Source of the DNA: Xenorhabdus anantnagensis
Lineage (GTDB): Bacteria > Pseudomonadota > Gammaproteobacteria > Enterobacterales > Enterobacteriaceae
DNA: 64,000 nucleotides
Reading direction: 5' to 3'
Assembly (NCBI RefSeq): GCF_028598555.1
Contig: NZ_JAQRFN010000009.1
Coordinates: 108,158-172,157, forward strand
Shown here piece by piece: positions 10,793-20,113 of this stretch. The notes under the pieces are model-generated. The model saw only the letters and a list, made by a program, of their open reading frames with translations, was not told where the DNA came from and ran no database searches. The position numbers and the translations under genes are program-made. How positions within the stretch are numbered: position 1 is the first letter of the stretch; every line of letters starts with the position of its first letter.

Positions 10793-13700
10793 TTAGTTTT
10801 TGCAGCTAACGTAATCGAAGGTATTATCTGAGATGACATGTGGATTGTAGTGATCGATGGTCATCGAATAATATCCAGTTACTGGTCTTTTATCTTTTTG
10901 CCCCTGTTCCCCATTTGGATCTGTTCCCGGCGTCGAAGAACGATAGGCGCGACCGTCTGGCCAGCCAAACATATCTTGTATTTTACCCGCATAGACTTGA
11001 CTCAGGTTGACCAACTCATCTTTTGTCGGTAGTGCTGCATGCATTATGTTCTTGCAATATGAGAACGCGCCTTTATTGCTACGGCGATGCCATAATTCAC
11101 CATGCTCAAAATGCGTGGCCTTTGTTACCCTATGGCCTTTTTCTGCCTCTACTTGTAATAGTGGTCGTCTAAAAGTGACTCCATTTAACGTTATAGTTTC
11201 AGCCATGTGTCCCCAAAAATTTGCATCTGGAACGTCTGGGCTGGTAATCACAGTGAAAATAGCATCTTCCGATTCAGGCGCCGCGCTGCCATCTGCTTTG
11301 GCAGACAGCGTTGTTTTCACTCCAAGTCCGTTCGGATCGGTCACGGTGACGGTTAAAATACCTTGGTTATCGCTGAAATCCTGATATATACCTAATTTAC
11401 CATTGAGTAATATCGAGATCTTCTGAGACTCATTCTTGCGGTTTAGCGCTTTGATGGCGTTAAGATTTACAGCTACATTTCGGACGAATTTCCCATGATT
11501 CAGCGTCTTGATTTTCAGGGTGATTGGCTCATCTTTTTTAACTTTATTGGCACTCATCGTAATCGTGATTTTGTCGGCGAGTCCTCTGACTGTGCCACCT
11601 CTACCGCCATCACGTGTATCATTGCCTTGCCCGCTTTCCATGCTACTATCAACGAATTGGGTATTTCCAATGAGGCCAAGCCCGTTTTGTGCTTGCACAG
11701 CAAGTGCTTTCACTGTACCTGCATCTGATTGTGTCAATGTATAGTCAGGGATCTTGCCGGACTCGGTAATCGTATTACCCTTGCTAATATCAATACTGCC
11801 TTTGTTACCCCACACATAACGGGATTTATCAACGGTATCGCCGTGATTAGCGTAAAAAGTATAGGTTGCACTCAGCTTTTGCCCCATAACTAACTTACCG
11901 GATATGGTCAAATTTTTGACAATTGGTGCATCAGGATGCACGAATGTGATCTCCACGGGATTGATAGTTATTCCATACACTTTCGGCGTAACTTTCAGGA
12001 TACCCGTCTTTTTACCAGCAGTAAGCAGAGATTGATAAACACCCGGTTGCGTTTCTTTCATCGTTGCGATCTTTGGATCGCTGCCTTCCCCACTTAGTAC
12101 ATTGGTGAGCAATTTGATATCTGAAGCAACACCGCTGACTGGATGATTATCTTTGTTCTTTAAAGTTAGCGTCAGAATCGTGGTGGAATGGTCATCAGCC
12201 AGCAGTTCTGTATCTTTTGTGGTAAAGGTTGATTTACCATTATTGATTCTCTCTGGGAGGACTTGTACCTGAGTTTCCACTCGTTTGGAGGCATTACCAC
12301 GCTTATCATAAGCAATGGCTCCCACCGTATAGATATTATTGCCTTGAGATTGGTATTTTGGCAGGGTCAGTAGATAGCTAAGGTCACCCTTGTGTTTGAT
12401 TTGCCCGCCATTGGCACGCAGCCTTGTGGCATCCCATTGGATATAGTTAAACCCATACTTGCTGTTGACACTGAGATGGAGAGGCTTAATCTCACCCGCA
12501 TGACCGATAATCTGATTATCCATCGCCAGAGAGATCACTTCACGTTTACGGTATTCAAGAACGATCTGATTATTGCGCTCAACCAAATCATAACGACTGC
12601 CTTGCAGGGTACGTTTGGCTGCTACGGCATCCGGATCAGTTTGTTTTGACCACGGTGTGCCTATTTCATAATTCAGCGCCATGTTGAACTGAGTATCTCC
12701 GCTACCGGACATATTTTGTTTACGGTCAATACCGAAAGTCAGTAATGGGATAGGGGTATAATTAATCCCGATAGTAAAGGCAGAAGGATCTTTTTTGCGG
12801 TGGTCTTTATTTATTAGCCCAACTTCATCTCCGAAGTATTGTTCATACATCAATTTACCACCGAGCTGTGGTAAAGAAGGGCAATAGCCTTGTACTTTCA
12901 GGTCGAATCCATTAGCGGGGCGCTCATCATAATCGGTCAGAAGGTGCGATTCTTTCCAATTACTTAAACGAAAATAGCCGTTCGTAGACAATTTAAGGTA
13001 ATTGCGGGCATATTCTGCGCCAAGGCCGAGTCGGCTATTATCACCAGTGATATCGTGGTCGAAGAAAGCATTGTAACCCAGCATCCAACCGTCAAAAAAC
13101 TGACGTTGTCCAAATCCGATATTGATGGTGTTACGTTTATCAATATGGCGCAGGCCGAATTGTGTAAAAGCTAGCTGATAAGGGTTATCATACAATGGCA
13201 ACAACATATCAAACTGGCTGTTATTCAAATGACCATGGCTATCCATATTAGTCTGCACACGAGCTGTACCGTAGCGTCCCAACCAATTTTGGATTTGCTG
13301 ACTGGCTTCTCCCATTGCCAGATTGTTTAATTGACTTACTGCATTATTTTTAATGTCGTCGCTGCTTAGCAACCGGCCAATCCGAGAGGAAAATTCAGCC
13401 AGGCGCTTAGCGTTTTTGTCTGTCGTATCTGTAGTAGAGGCCTTTTCCGCTGTAATCGGAGCTTTGTCTAATGAAAACCGATCTAATGGTGACCGTTGTA
13501 ATGAATAATAATTAAAGGGAAGAAGTTTATTATTTCGAGGTTTTGGGACATCAATCTCACTACCCACACCGAGAGCGGTAAAAGGCTTATCAAAAGTACG
13601 TAACTGGTTGATTTTTTTTAAGTCAGAGACGGTTAAACCATAACGTTTGGCGACAGAATTGACCGTTTCCCCTGATTTCAGGACATAATGCGCTGTTGGT

Positions 13701-13870
13701 AAAGCCCATTTTTCATTTTGAAAAGTTGAGTGTGTTTTGGCAGTAGCGATAGCGGGAGTGAATGCACCAGCAATGGGAAACACAAGTTGGGTGATAATGT
13801 TCACCCAAGCTACACGTTTCAACAACTCTTGCTGATTCTGTAGCCACGGCTTATCGAATTTTTTGTTCAT
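10793..13870 (-). CDS. Inverse autotransporter adhesin (LysM, intimin/invasin type)
   Basis: A large intimin/invasin-type outer-membrane adhesin of about 1025 residues. Domains in order: a basic N-terminus with a hydrophobic signal region ending near AIATAKTH; a peptidoglycan-binding LysM domain (LKSGETVNSVAKRYGLTVSD); an inverse-autotransporter beta-barrel (GLRHIDKRNTINIGFGQR, FDHDITGDNSRLGLGAEYAR); Big-1 immunoglobulin-like repeats; and a C-terminal domain with two Cys (YCKN near its start, YVSCKN at the end), as in the invasin lectin-like tip. I start at ATG 13870 (MNKKFDKPW), 20 codons inside the longest frame, with CAGG 9 nt upstream. It probably mediates attachment to host cells or matrix; the ligand cannot be read from sequence. 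Confidence 0.88.
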   Translation of the reverse strand: MNKKFDKPWLQNQQELLKRVAWVNIITQLVFPIAGAFTPAIATAKTHSTFQNEKWALPTAHYVLKSGETVNSVAKRYGLTVSDLKKINQLRTFDKPFTALGVGSEIDVPKPRNNKLLPFNYYSLQRSPLDRFSLDKAPITAEKASTTDTTDKNAKRLAEFSSRIGRLLSSDDIKNNAVSQLNNLAMGEASQQIQNWLGRYGTARVQTNMDSHGHLNNSQFDMLLPLYDNPYQLAFTQFGLRHIDKRNTINIGFGQRQFFDGWMLGYNAFFDHDITGDNSRLGLGAEYARNYLKLSTNGYFRLSNWKESHLLTDYDERPANGFDLKVQGYCPSLPQLGGKLMYEQYFGDEVGLINKDHRKKDPSAFTIGINYTPIPLLTFGIDRKQNMSGSGDTQFNMALNYEIGTPWSKQTDPDAVAAKRTLQGSRYDLVERNNQIVLEYRKREVISLAMDNQIIGHAGEIKPLHLSVNSKYGFNYIQWDATRLRANGGQIKHKGDLSYLLTLPKYQSQGNNIYTVGAIAYDKRGNASKRVETQVQVLPERINNGKSTFTTKDTELLADDHSTTILTLTLKNKDNHPVSGVASDIKLLTNVLSGEGSDPKIATMKETQPGVYQSLLTAGKKTGILKVTPKVYGITINPVEITFVHPDAPIVKNLTISGKLVMGQKLSATYTFYANHGDTVDKSRYVWGNKGSIDISKGNTITESGKIPDYTLTQSDAGTVKALAVQAQNGLGLIGNTQFVDSSMESGQGNDTRDGGRGGTVRGLADKITITMSANKVKKDEPITLKIKTLNHGKFVRNVAVNLNAIKALNRKNESQKISILLNGKLGIYQDFSDNQGILTVTVTDPNGLGVKTTLSAKADGSAAPESEDAIFTVITSPDVPDANFWGHMAETITLNGVTFRRPLLQVEAEKGHRVTKATHFEHGELWHRRSNKGAFSYCKNIMHAALPTKDELVNLSQVYAGKIQDMFGWPDGRAYRSSTPGTDPNGEQGQKDKRPVTGYYSMTIDHYNPHVISDNTFDYVSCKN

Positions 13871-14482
13871 AGCTATAAACCTGTAACAATAAAAAAACAT
13901 CAGGTGATAGCCAGCAGTAAATCTATCCATTTCAGGATATTACTTTCTATTTACTACTTGCCATGAGTCGTGTAACCAGGGAGAAAAACGCCAGATAGTG
14001 ACGAAATAAAAGAATGACAACACGGCATTACCTGATTTGAGACATTACAAAATAGTTAACAAATTCTGATTGATAGTTAACTTCCAGATTATTGATCTGG
14101 TATTTTGTATTTAAAGGGTTTTTTATTCCAACATAAAATCAATTATTGATCAATATAACTTTCAATATCAATCATTATCAATAAAACAGAAAATAGGGGG
14201 AAATGGCTGATTTAGCTAATTCAGATATTATTCTAATATTCAAAACATATTTTATTTAATTACTTAAGTAAAAACAAATGGTTATCATTTTTATTTATAT
14301 TATCTGGATGCTGTTTTCCAGATTAAAATAAATCAGCATAAAATATAAGCGAATTTTATTGGTTAACTATTTGCTATTATCTATTGCCTATTTTCGTTTT
14401 CCTTTTATCGTTGCAAACGATCCAAAAATGTATACTCATTGTTTGTATAGCAATATATAAAATTAATTTGCAGCTATTAATA
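13871..14482. other. AT-rich non-coding spacer upstream of the adhesin
   Basis: About 610 bp with no convincing gene on either strand, strongly AT-rich, between the adhesin start and the IS982 element. It must hold the adhesin promoter. The base composition is of the kind bound by H-NS in enterics, which would fit silencing of an acquired surface protein; this is inference only. Confidence 0.5.
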
Positions 14483-15480
14483 ACCCGAATTCCGCTTAAG
14501 CCATCACTGGAAAATCGTCTTCTGAGTAGAAATTTTTAAGTGATGGCTTTTTCAATTTAAGGCAGTGAGCAATCACCCCCCCTAAAACAGTTAACAGAAA
14601 TCCTTTTATACTTCGGTGGCGCGAGTGTTCTATTTGAGAAATGATTTTTAATTGTCCATTAATTGTCTCAATGATAAAACGCCTTGATAACATTATCTTA
14701 TCCCACTCAGCCAGCACACGCGCTTTCATATTTCGGCGCTTTTGGGTGATGAAAGTGATCCCCGTTTTAGCTAAATCGTCAGCCAGTTCCTGGCTGAGAT
14801 AACCTTTATCACCATAAAGAGAACCCGTTAATTCTTTTGTTAATTCGCGAACAGGTTCTCGATCATCCACATTACCCGCCGTCACTTTAAGTGCCAGAAG
14901 TGCCAGAATTTCCCCCTGATGGTTTATAACTAGGTGCAATTTGAACCCGTAAAACCAACCCATTGAGGTTTTTCCTCGTTGCGCTCTCCCTTCAAAGACT
15001 TTATGGCGGGGAATACGGAGGTTATGACAAACGCGCAAACGCGTGGAATCAATAAAAGCAATGCCTGTGGGTGTTCCTTTTAATTGAGTCAGATAACTGC
15101 ATAGTGGCATCAAAACCAAAGGGGCAACACGGATAAAACGGGGATAACTGAGCAAAGCGGGAAAATCGTTGTGATGATATTTCCAAATCTGCGCCAGATA
15201 AAAATGTTTAAAATCACGGTAATGTGACAGATGAAAGAGGATCACAATGGTCATGATTTCACTGGGATACATGCGACCTTGTCGGCGACGTAGACGGTAT
15301 CCGTTATCAAGGCAAAACTGCGTCCACTGAGGGATGAAAAAACGGCAAAAATCGGCGACATCGCAGAAAATTTCAACTAAGTTATTCATAGCCTGTTCCT
15401 CCCCGGAGCTGTTTTCGGCTTTCACCAAAACTTTGCTCCCGGAACAGGCTTCTCGTCAATTTCTTATCCAGAATTCGGGT
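14483..15480 (-). mobile_element. IS982-family insertion sequence
   Basis: Terminal inverted repeats ACCCGAATTC (14483-14492) and GAATTCGGGT (15471-15480) bound a 998-bp element with one transposase gene. The flanking TA and TT/AA bases extend the match slightly, so the exact ends are uncertain by a base or two. No clear target-site duplication is visible. It sits in the AT-rich spacer between the adhesin and the racemase gene and interrupts no recognisable gene. Confidence 0.85.
14496..15389 (-). CDS. IS982-family transposase
   Basis: A DDE transposase of the IS982 family, 297 residues. Recognisable segments are RMYPSEIMTIVILFHLSHYR near the N-terminus, GIAFIDSTRLRVCHNLRI with the first acidic residue, GWFYGFKLHLVINHQGE, LYGDKGYLS with the second Asp, and RRFIIETINGQLK with the Glu. 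I start at ATG 15389, preceded by GGAGGA at the right spacing; the in-frame upstream ATG adds 13 residues outside the family. The reading frame is intact, so the element may be active. Confidence 0.9.
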   Translation of the reverse strand: MNNLVEIFCDVADFCRFFIPQWTQFCLDNGYRLRRRQGRMYPSEIMTIVILFHLSHYRDFKHFYLAQIWKYHHNDFPALLSYPRFIRVAPLVLMPLCSYLTQLKGTPTGIAFIDSTRLRVCHNLRIPRHKVFEGRAQRGKTSMGWFYGFKLHLVINHQGEILALLALKVTAGNVDDREPVRELTKELTGSLYGDKGYLSQELADDLAKTGITFITQKRRNMKARVLAEWDKIMLSRRFIIETINGQLKIISQIEHSRHRSIKGFLLTVLGGVIAHCLKLKKPSLKNFYSEDDFPVMA

Positions 15481-15548
15481 TAATTATACTTTTTCTTCCC
15501 ACCACAAAAAATAGTAGAACTATTTACCGATAGTTCTATTTAATTTCA

Positions 15549-16247
15549 TCAAACACAACTTTCATCAAAATAGCACCAATCAATTGCGCATCTAACCAAC
15601 TCTTCCGTAGCATCAATATACCTATCCGTATTACCTTCCCTTTTAAGAATAACCGGTATCTCACTACATCCCATAATGAATTTTTCAACCCCAACATTTT
15701 TAAGCTGAGAAATAACCGACTCTATTAACCAATAAGCCTTTTCCTCATCCCCGCTTTTATAAACCAAAATGCTTTCCATAATAGCTCTCTGCTGAATATC
15801 ATCAGGAACTACAAAATTCACCTTTTCTTTTTCCAACCGTGATTGATAAAGCCGTGTCTTTATCGTCCCTGTTGTAGCAAGAATCGCAACGTTATTAATC
15901 CCTTCCCTTACGATTTTATTACAAGTAATTTCAATCATATTCAGAAAATGCATTTTAGTTGATGCTTTTAACTCATCATACCAATAATGTGCTGTATTAC
16001 ACGGCATAATAATACACCGCGCTCCCGATGACTCTAATATTCTCAATGCAGTCAACATATTATTTAATGGCGATACTCCATCAGAAAGTATACTTTCCGT
16101 TCTGTCTGGAATATCAGGAAAAGAAACGGCAATAACAGGAATATGTTCCTGATCTCTGTTTGCTGGTGTATATTGAATTATCTTTTCCATTGTATCTACA
16201 GTTGCGGCCGGCCCCATACCGCCAAGAATGCCAATTATTTTTTTCAT
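15549..16247 (-). CDS. Aspartate/glutamate racemase family protein
   Basis: The 232-residue protein belongs to the cofactor-independent Asp/Glu racemase superfamily, which interconverts L- and D-amino acids with two cysteines. It has the N-terminal GILGGMGPAATVD loop and both catalytic Cys motifs, MPCNTAHYW (about residue 83) and GCSEIPV (about residue 193). It is divergent from a LysR regulator (intergenic about 138 bp), beyond which lies an acidic amino acid/dicarboxylate symporter. D-Asp or D-Glu metabolism is therefore likely, but the substrate is not determined. Codon use and low GC fit accessory DNA. Confidence 0.85.
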   Translation of the reverse strand: MKKIIGILGGMGPAATVDTMEKIIQYTPANRDQEHIPVIAVSFPDIPDRTESILSDGVSPLNNMLTALRILESSGARCIIMPCNTAHYWYDELKASTKMHFLNMIEITCNKIVREGINNVAILATTGTIKTRLYQSRLEKEKVNFVVPDDIQQRAIMESILVYKSGDEEKAYWLIESVISQLKNVGVEKFIMGCSEIPVILKREGNTDRYIDATEELVRCAIDWCYFDESCV

Positions 16248-16385
16248 ATGCCATCTCCATCAGTAATCGTTATGATGGCATAAAAATTACGGTTCGGGAT
16301 TGCAATATTTCTATGGCCCATGTTGAATTTGCATAAACTGTTTTATTTATTGATATCAGCAAGCGTTATTTTGTATGGTGGATTT

Positions 16386-17279
16386 ATGTTTAATAATATT
16401 GAGCTAAAATGGTTATATGATGCAGTAATGTTGGAGGAGCTACGAAGTTTTACGCTTGCCGCAGAACGGAGGAATATATCTCAGTCTTCTTTTAGCCGCA
16501 GGATTCAGGCTCTTGAGAATGCTGTCGGTTTTGAAATATTTAATCGTAACTCGAATCCATTACAACTTTCGTTACAAGGAAGAGGTTTTATTGTTTATGT
16601 CAGGAATCTTCTTGGTGATATAGAGTATCAAATCGGCAAGTTAAAAGGCGGAGAAATATCTAAATACCGAATTAATATCACCGCCGCTCATTCGCTGTCT
16701 ATTTCTTTATTACCCGAATTGATTTCTGGTTTTGCTGAAAAATCAGATAAGGTTTTTAATATTGAATCCATTAATGTTGATGAGGCTGTCAATAATCTCA
16801 AAAACGGTAAAAGTGATTTTATTCTGGCTTTCTTTAATGAAGAATTAATGACATTACCGTTCCTTCATCATAAGGTATTGGATGCTCGATTATACCTTGT
16901 TTCTGGCTGTACAGCGGATGGAAAACCATTATATCGGCTGGAAGACACACCTTTGCCATTAATGAAATACACCGATGAAAGTTATATGGGACGTCAGGTA
17001 AATCAGTTGCTGGAAAAAAATTTTAAGGAACGGTTTACTTATTTTTGTCTTTCATCCATGAGCGAACTACTGAAACGTATGGTGCTGGATGGTCACGGTG
17101 TCGGTTGGCTGCCGGATTATTCAATCCGTGAGGAACTCAGGGAGCAGAAATTGTGTTTGCTGGAACCAGAGCAGGCTTCGATAAAAATGGGGGTTTTTAT
17201 TTATCGGACTTATTCCCGCCTTAACCCTTCCTCAGAGCGTTTTTGGCAATATATGCGCAAACGGTGGACAGTAATCTGA
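16386..17279 (+). CDS. LysR-family regulator, HypT (YjiE)-like
   Basis: The 297-residue protein has an N-terminal winged helix (LAAERRNISQSSFSRRIQALE) and a substrate-binding domain. It reads as a relative of E. coli HypT/YjiE, the hypochlorite-responsive regulator: NNIELKWLYD at the start, AAHSLSISLLPELI, NVDEAVNNLKNGKSDF, SYMGRQVNQLLEK, SSMSELLKRMVLDGHGVGWLPDY. ATG 16386 gives the HypT-like N-terminus and follows a GGTGG ribosome site; the longer frame from 16320 adds a hydrophobic stretch foreign to the family. Its position divergent from the racemase gene suggests local control of the racemase and symporter rather than a HypT role. Confidence 0.8.
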   Translation: MFNNIELKWLYDAVMLEELRSFTLAAERRNISQSSFSRRIQALENAVGFEIFNRNSNPLQLSLQGRGFIVYVRNLLGDIEYQIGKLKGGEISKYRINITAAHSLSISLLPELISGFAEKSDKVFNIESINVDEAVNNLKNGKSDFILAFFNEELMTLPFLHHKVLDARLYLVSGCTADGKPLYRLEDTPLPLMKYTDESYMGRQVNQLLEKNFKERFTYFCLSSMSELLKRMVLDGHGVGWLPDYSIREELREQKLCLLEPEQASIKMGVFIYRTYSRLNPSSERFWQYMRKRWTVI

Positions 17280-17337
17280 CCACCAGCCTGCTATCAGATT
17301 AACTTGCTGTAATCGCTACGGAATACAGCAAATATGT

Positions 17338-18621
17338 TTATGCTTCTTGGCGAGCAATTTCACTTTGCTGATCTGCCCGTTCGTCACTACCCTGCTTTTC
17401 TTCCAATTTAGCAATCACGGCGGTGGAAATGCTGTTACCCACGACGTTGGTCGCTGTGCGACCCATATCAAGGAATTGATCAATGGCGAGAATGAGCAAG
17501 ATCCCCGCTTCTGGCAAACTGAACATCGGCAATGTCGCCGCGACGACTACCACCGAAGCTCGCGCAACGCCAGCCATGCCTTTGCTGGTGATCATCAATG
17601 TCAACATAATCAAAATTTGTTCGGTGATACTCAGATCGATGTTATAAGCCTGTGCGATAAAAAGGACAGCAAAGGATTGATACATCATCGAGCCATCAAG
17701 GTTAAAGGAGTAACCCAACGGTAATACGAAGCTGGAGATTTTTTTCGGGACACCAAAGCGATCCAGTGCGTTCATGGTTTTGGGGTAAGCGGATTCGCTG
17801 CTTGCTGTGGCAAAAGCTAATGTTACGGGTTCCCGAATAAGTTTCATCAGTGAAAACATGCCATTGCCGAGAAAAAAGAATCCAACGGCTGACAGAATCG
17901 CCCAGAGCAAAAGTAGTCCGAGGTAAAAGAGACCAATCAGTTTGCCGTAGTCATAAAGCAAGCCCAAACCTTGTACAGTAACGGCGGATGCAATGGCAGC
18001 AAACACGGCAATCGGCGCAAATGACATTACGTAGTCTGTGATACGAAACATGATGCGACCCAGATCTTCAATCAAAGTCACGATGAGGCTTTTTTTCTGG
18101 TTGTTGTGGCAAATATAGGAAAGTGCTGCGCCAAAAAAGATCGAAAAAATCAGGATCTGTAAGATCTCATTATTCGCCATCGCAGAAGCGAAGCTGCTTG
18201 GGAAAATATGGCTGATAAAGTTTTTCAACGAGAACCCGCTGGTATTGAGGCCAGTATTTACCTCTTCCTGCTGTGGGATAGTGACATTAAGCCCAACGCC
18301 GGGCTGAAATACGTTAGCCATCAGCATACCAATACCCAGTGAAACTAATCCCGCGACAATAAACCATACCATCGCTTTGAGGGTAATGCGTCCTACGGAA
18401 GATGAACCGCCAATTGACATTAATCCCGTCACAATCGTGGCAAATACAAGTGGTGCGATGATCATTTTTATCAGGCGCAGGAATACATCAGTGATGATGT
18501 TGATATAGGCGGCGACTTCTTTTGCCTGACTGGCATCAAGATAATGATGAAAACCCCAACCGGTAATAATCCCAAGCAGTATGGCGATGATAATTTGTCG
18601 CATGAGCTTTTGCCTGTTCAT
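17338..18621 (-). CDS. Dicarboxylate/amino acid:cation symporter (DAACS)
   Basis: The 427-residue integral membrane protein is a sodium/proton:dicarboxylate symporter (SDF family; GltP and DctA are relatives). Visible signatures: LIKMIIAPLVFATIVTGL in helix 2, FATASSESAYPKTM (the Ser-rich re-entrant loop), LPLGYSFNLDGSMMYQS, and DMGRTATNVVGNSIS near the C-terminus with the conserved Asp and Asn of the substrate site. It probably imports glutamate, aspartate or a C4-dicarboxylate. Beside the Asp/Glu racemase this suggests uptake of the racemase substrate. Confidence 0.88.
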   Translation of the reverse strand: MNRQKLMRQIIIAILLGIITGWGFHHYLDASQAKEVAAYINIITDVFLRLIKMIIAPLVFATIVTGLMSIGGSSSVGRITLKAMVWFIVAGLVSLGIGMLMANVFQPGVGLNVTIPQQEEVNTGLNTSGFSLKNFISHIFPSSFASAMANNEILQILIFSIFFGAALSYICHNNQKKSLIVTLIEDLGRIMFRITDYVMSFAPIAVFAAIASAVTVQGLGLLYDYGKLIGLFYLGLLLLWAILSAVGFFFLGNGMFSLMKLIREPVTLAFATASSESAYPKTMNALDRFGVPKKISSFVLPLGYSFNLDGSMMYQSFAVLFIAQAYNIDLSITEQILIMLTLMITSKGMAGVARASVVVVAATLPMFSLPEAGILLILAIDQFLDMGRTATNVVGNSISTAVIAKLEEKQGSDERADQQSEIARQEA

Positions 18622-18886
18622 GATGACCTCTTATTTTTTGTTTTCTGATTTTTACTTGATTGGATGTTTACATTTTTTTAACTTTTGATGAAATGCAAAT
18701 GAAAGATGCAGTATGCAGAAAACGCATGACTCTATTGGGATAGAAATTAATTCCAGAAATTATGAGGTAACAAAGGATATGGGAAATTAATTTTTCGATT
18801 TTATGGTCTTTATTAATTTTTATAGTAAAGGAATAAGGTATTATCTGTGTTTAAAAATAAATCACTTCATCTGTAAATATATTTCA

Positions 18887-19219
18887 TTACGGAGCCACCG
18901 TAAATGGATAATAACCTTTAGAAAAATGTTTTACTAAACCCTGCCAAAATAACTGATTTATTAATTCTGCTCCCTGTTCAATAGCGCGCTGTTCTTGTGC
19001 CTGTAATGCCTGCTCTGATGGTAAGCCCATTCGGGCATCTGCCTTGATAACCTCTTTTCCCATTTTCAGGCTATAGCCTAAACGATGTAGTTCATCTGCC
19101 ACGAGAGTTGCTGTTCTGAATTCAAACCAACCCGATTCAACAAAATGATGGAAATCGCGGCGCCAGTTTTGTAATTTACCGGCGATTTTCTGAATAGATT
19201 CGCTTAATAAAATATCCAT
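18887..19219 (-). pseudogene. Truncated abgA-like amidohydrolase remnant
   Basis: The 110-residue frame matches only the N-terminal quarter of AbgA, the M20 peptidase-family subunit of p-aminobenzoyl-glutamate hydrolase (normally about 430 residues). Conserved pieces are LQNWRRDFHHFVESGWFEFRT, TLVADELHRLGYSL and DARMGLPSE. After about residue 85 the similarity ends and the frame soon stops; the metal-binding HACGHDGH region is absent. It is divergent from a likewise damaged AbgR-like gene, so the whole abg locus is in decay. Confidence 0.8.
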
Positions 19220-19471
19220 AATAATATTCTCTTTTAGTTATTTTAAAAGATGGTATTTCTTTTATTTATTTCGTTAACCTTGATTAAGGCTAATAGATCA
19301 AATCAGCTTTATTTCAATTAAATTATTTTTTCTTTAAAAATTGGAAATATTTAAAATCTTTGATCAGGAGCTGATTTTTATTACTAACTTATAATGTAGA
19401 CAATAAATTTCATTTAAATAAGATACAATTAACTTTGCCTATATAATTAAAAGTTATCGTGAGAGAGAACA

Positions 19472-20113
19472 ATGGCAACACCGATAAAACTCAATCAACT
19501 ACGTGCTTTTGTTGAAATCAATCGTCATGGCAGTATCAGAGCTACCAGTCGTTTTTTGTCACTCTCCCAACCAGCTTTGACTAAATCAATACGCGAGCTG
19601 GAAGACTCCCTCGGTGCCAAATTATTTATCCGCAGTAACCAAGGTATTCATTTAACGGAATGTGGGAAAGGTTTTCTACAACACGCGAGTTTAATACTTG
19701 AGGAACTTCGAATAGAGGGGCAATTATTGGCTATGCTACCTCAACTCAGACAAGGTGAATTGGATTTTACCGTGAATACCTATTATCCCGGCAGTTTAGG
19801 TGCAGAATTGAGCTTCGAAAAGTTGATGGGAAAAGAGTATAAAGTGATTGTACGAAAAGGGCATCCAAAAACACATGTAACCTGTCTAGAGGAATTAACT
19901 GATTGTGACTGGACAATGCCAACACCGAAAGGTACTTATTATCGCAGGTTATTTGAGAACATTTGGCGAGACTTTTTCGGATGTATTGTCGGGATTGAGT
20001 TTTGTGCTCAGGGTAGGAATTTTGATCATCGCTACCTTTATAAATCTGGAGATATATTTTTATCGAACAAGCAGTGCATTCGGCACATCATACAGATGTT
20101 CGGGATAGTGTGA
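19472..20113 (+). pseudogene. Degraded abgR-like LysR regulator
   Basis: The frame begins like AbgR (KLNQLRAFVEINRHGSIRAT, LSLSQPALTKSIRELEDSLG, HASLILEELR) and continues with MLPQLRQGELDFTVNTYYPG, but about 45 residues present in E. coli AbgR between these two blocks are missing. After TYYRRLF the similarity fades and the end runs into the convergent kwaB gene. The product (213 residues against about 300) keeps the DNA-binding domain but lacks a normal effector domain. It lies divergent from the abgA remnant, the usual abgR-abgA arrangement. Confidence 0.75.

Noticed and set aside
14470..15495. Target-site duplication of the IS982 element
   Set aside because: The flanks share only short AT sequences (attaata against taattat); no convincing direct repeat.
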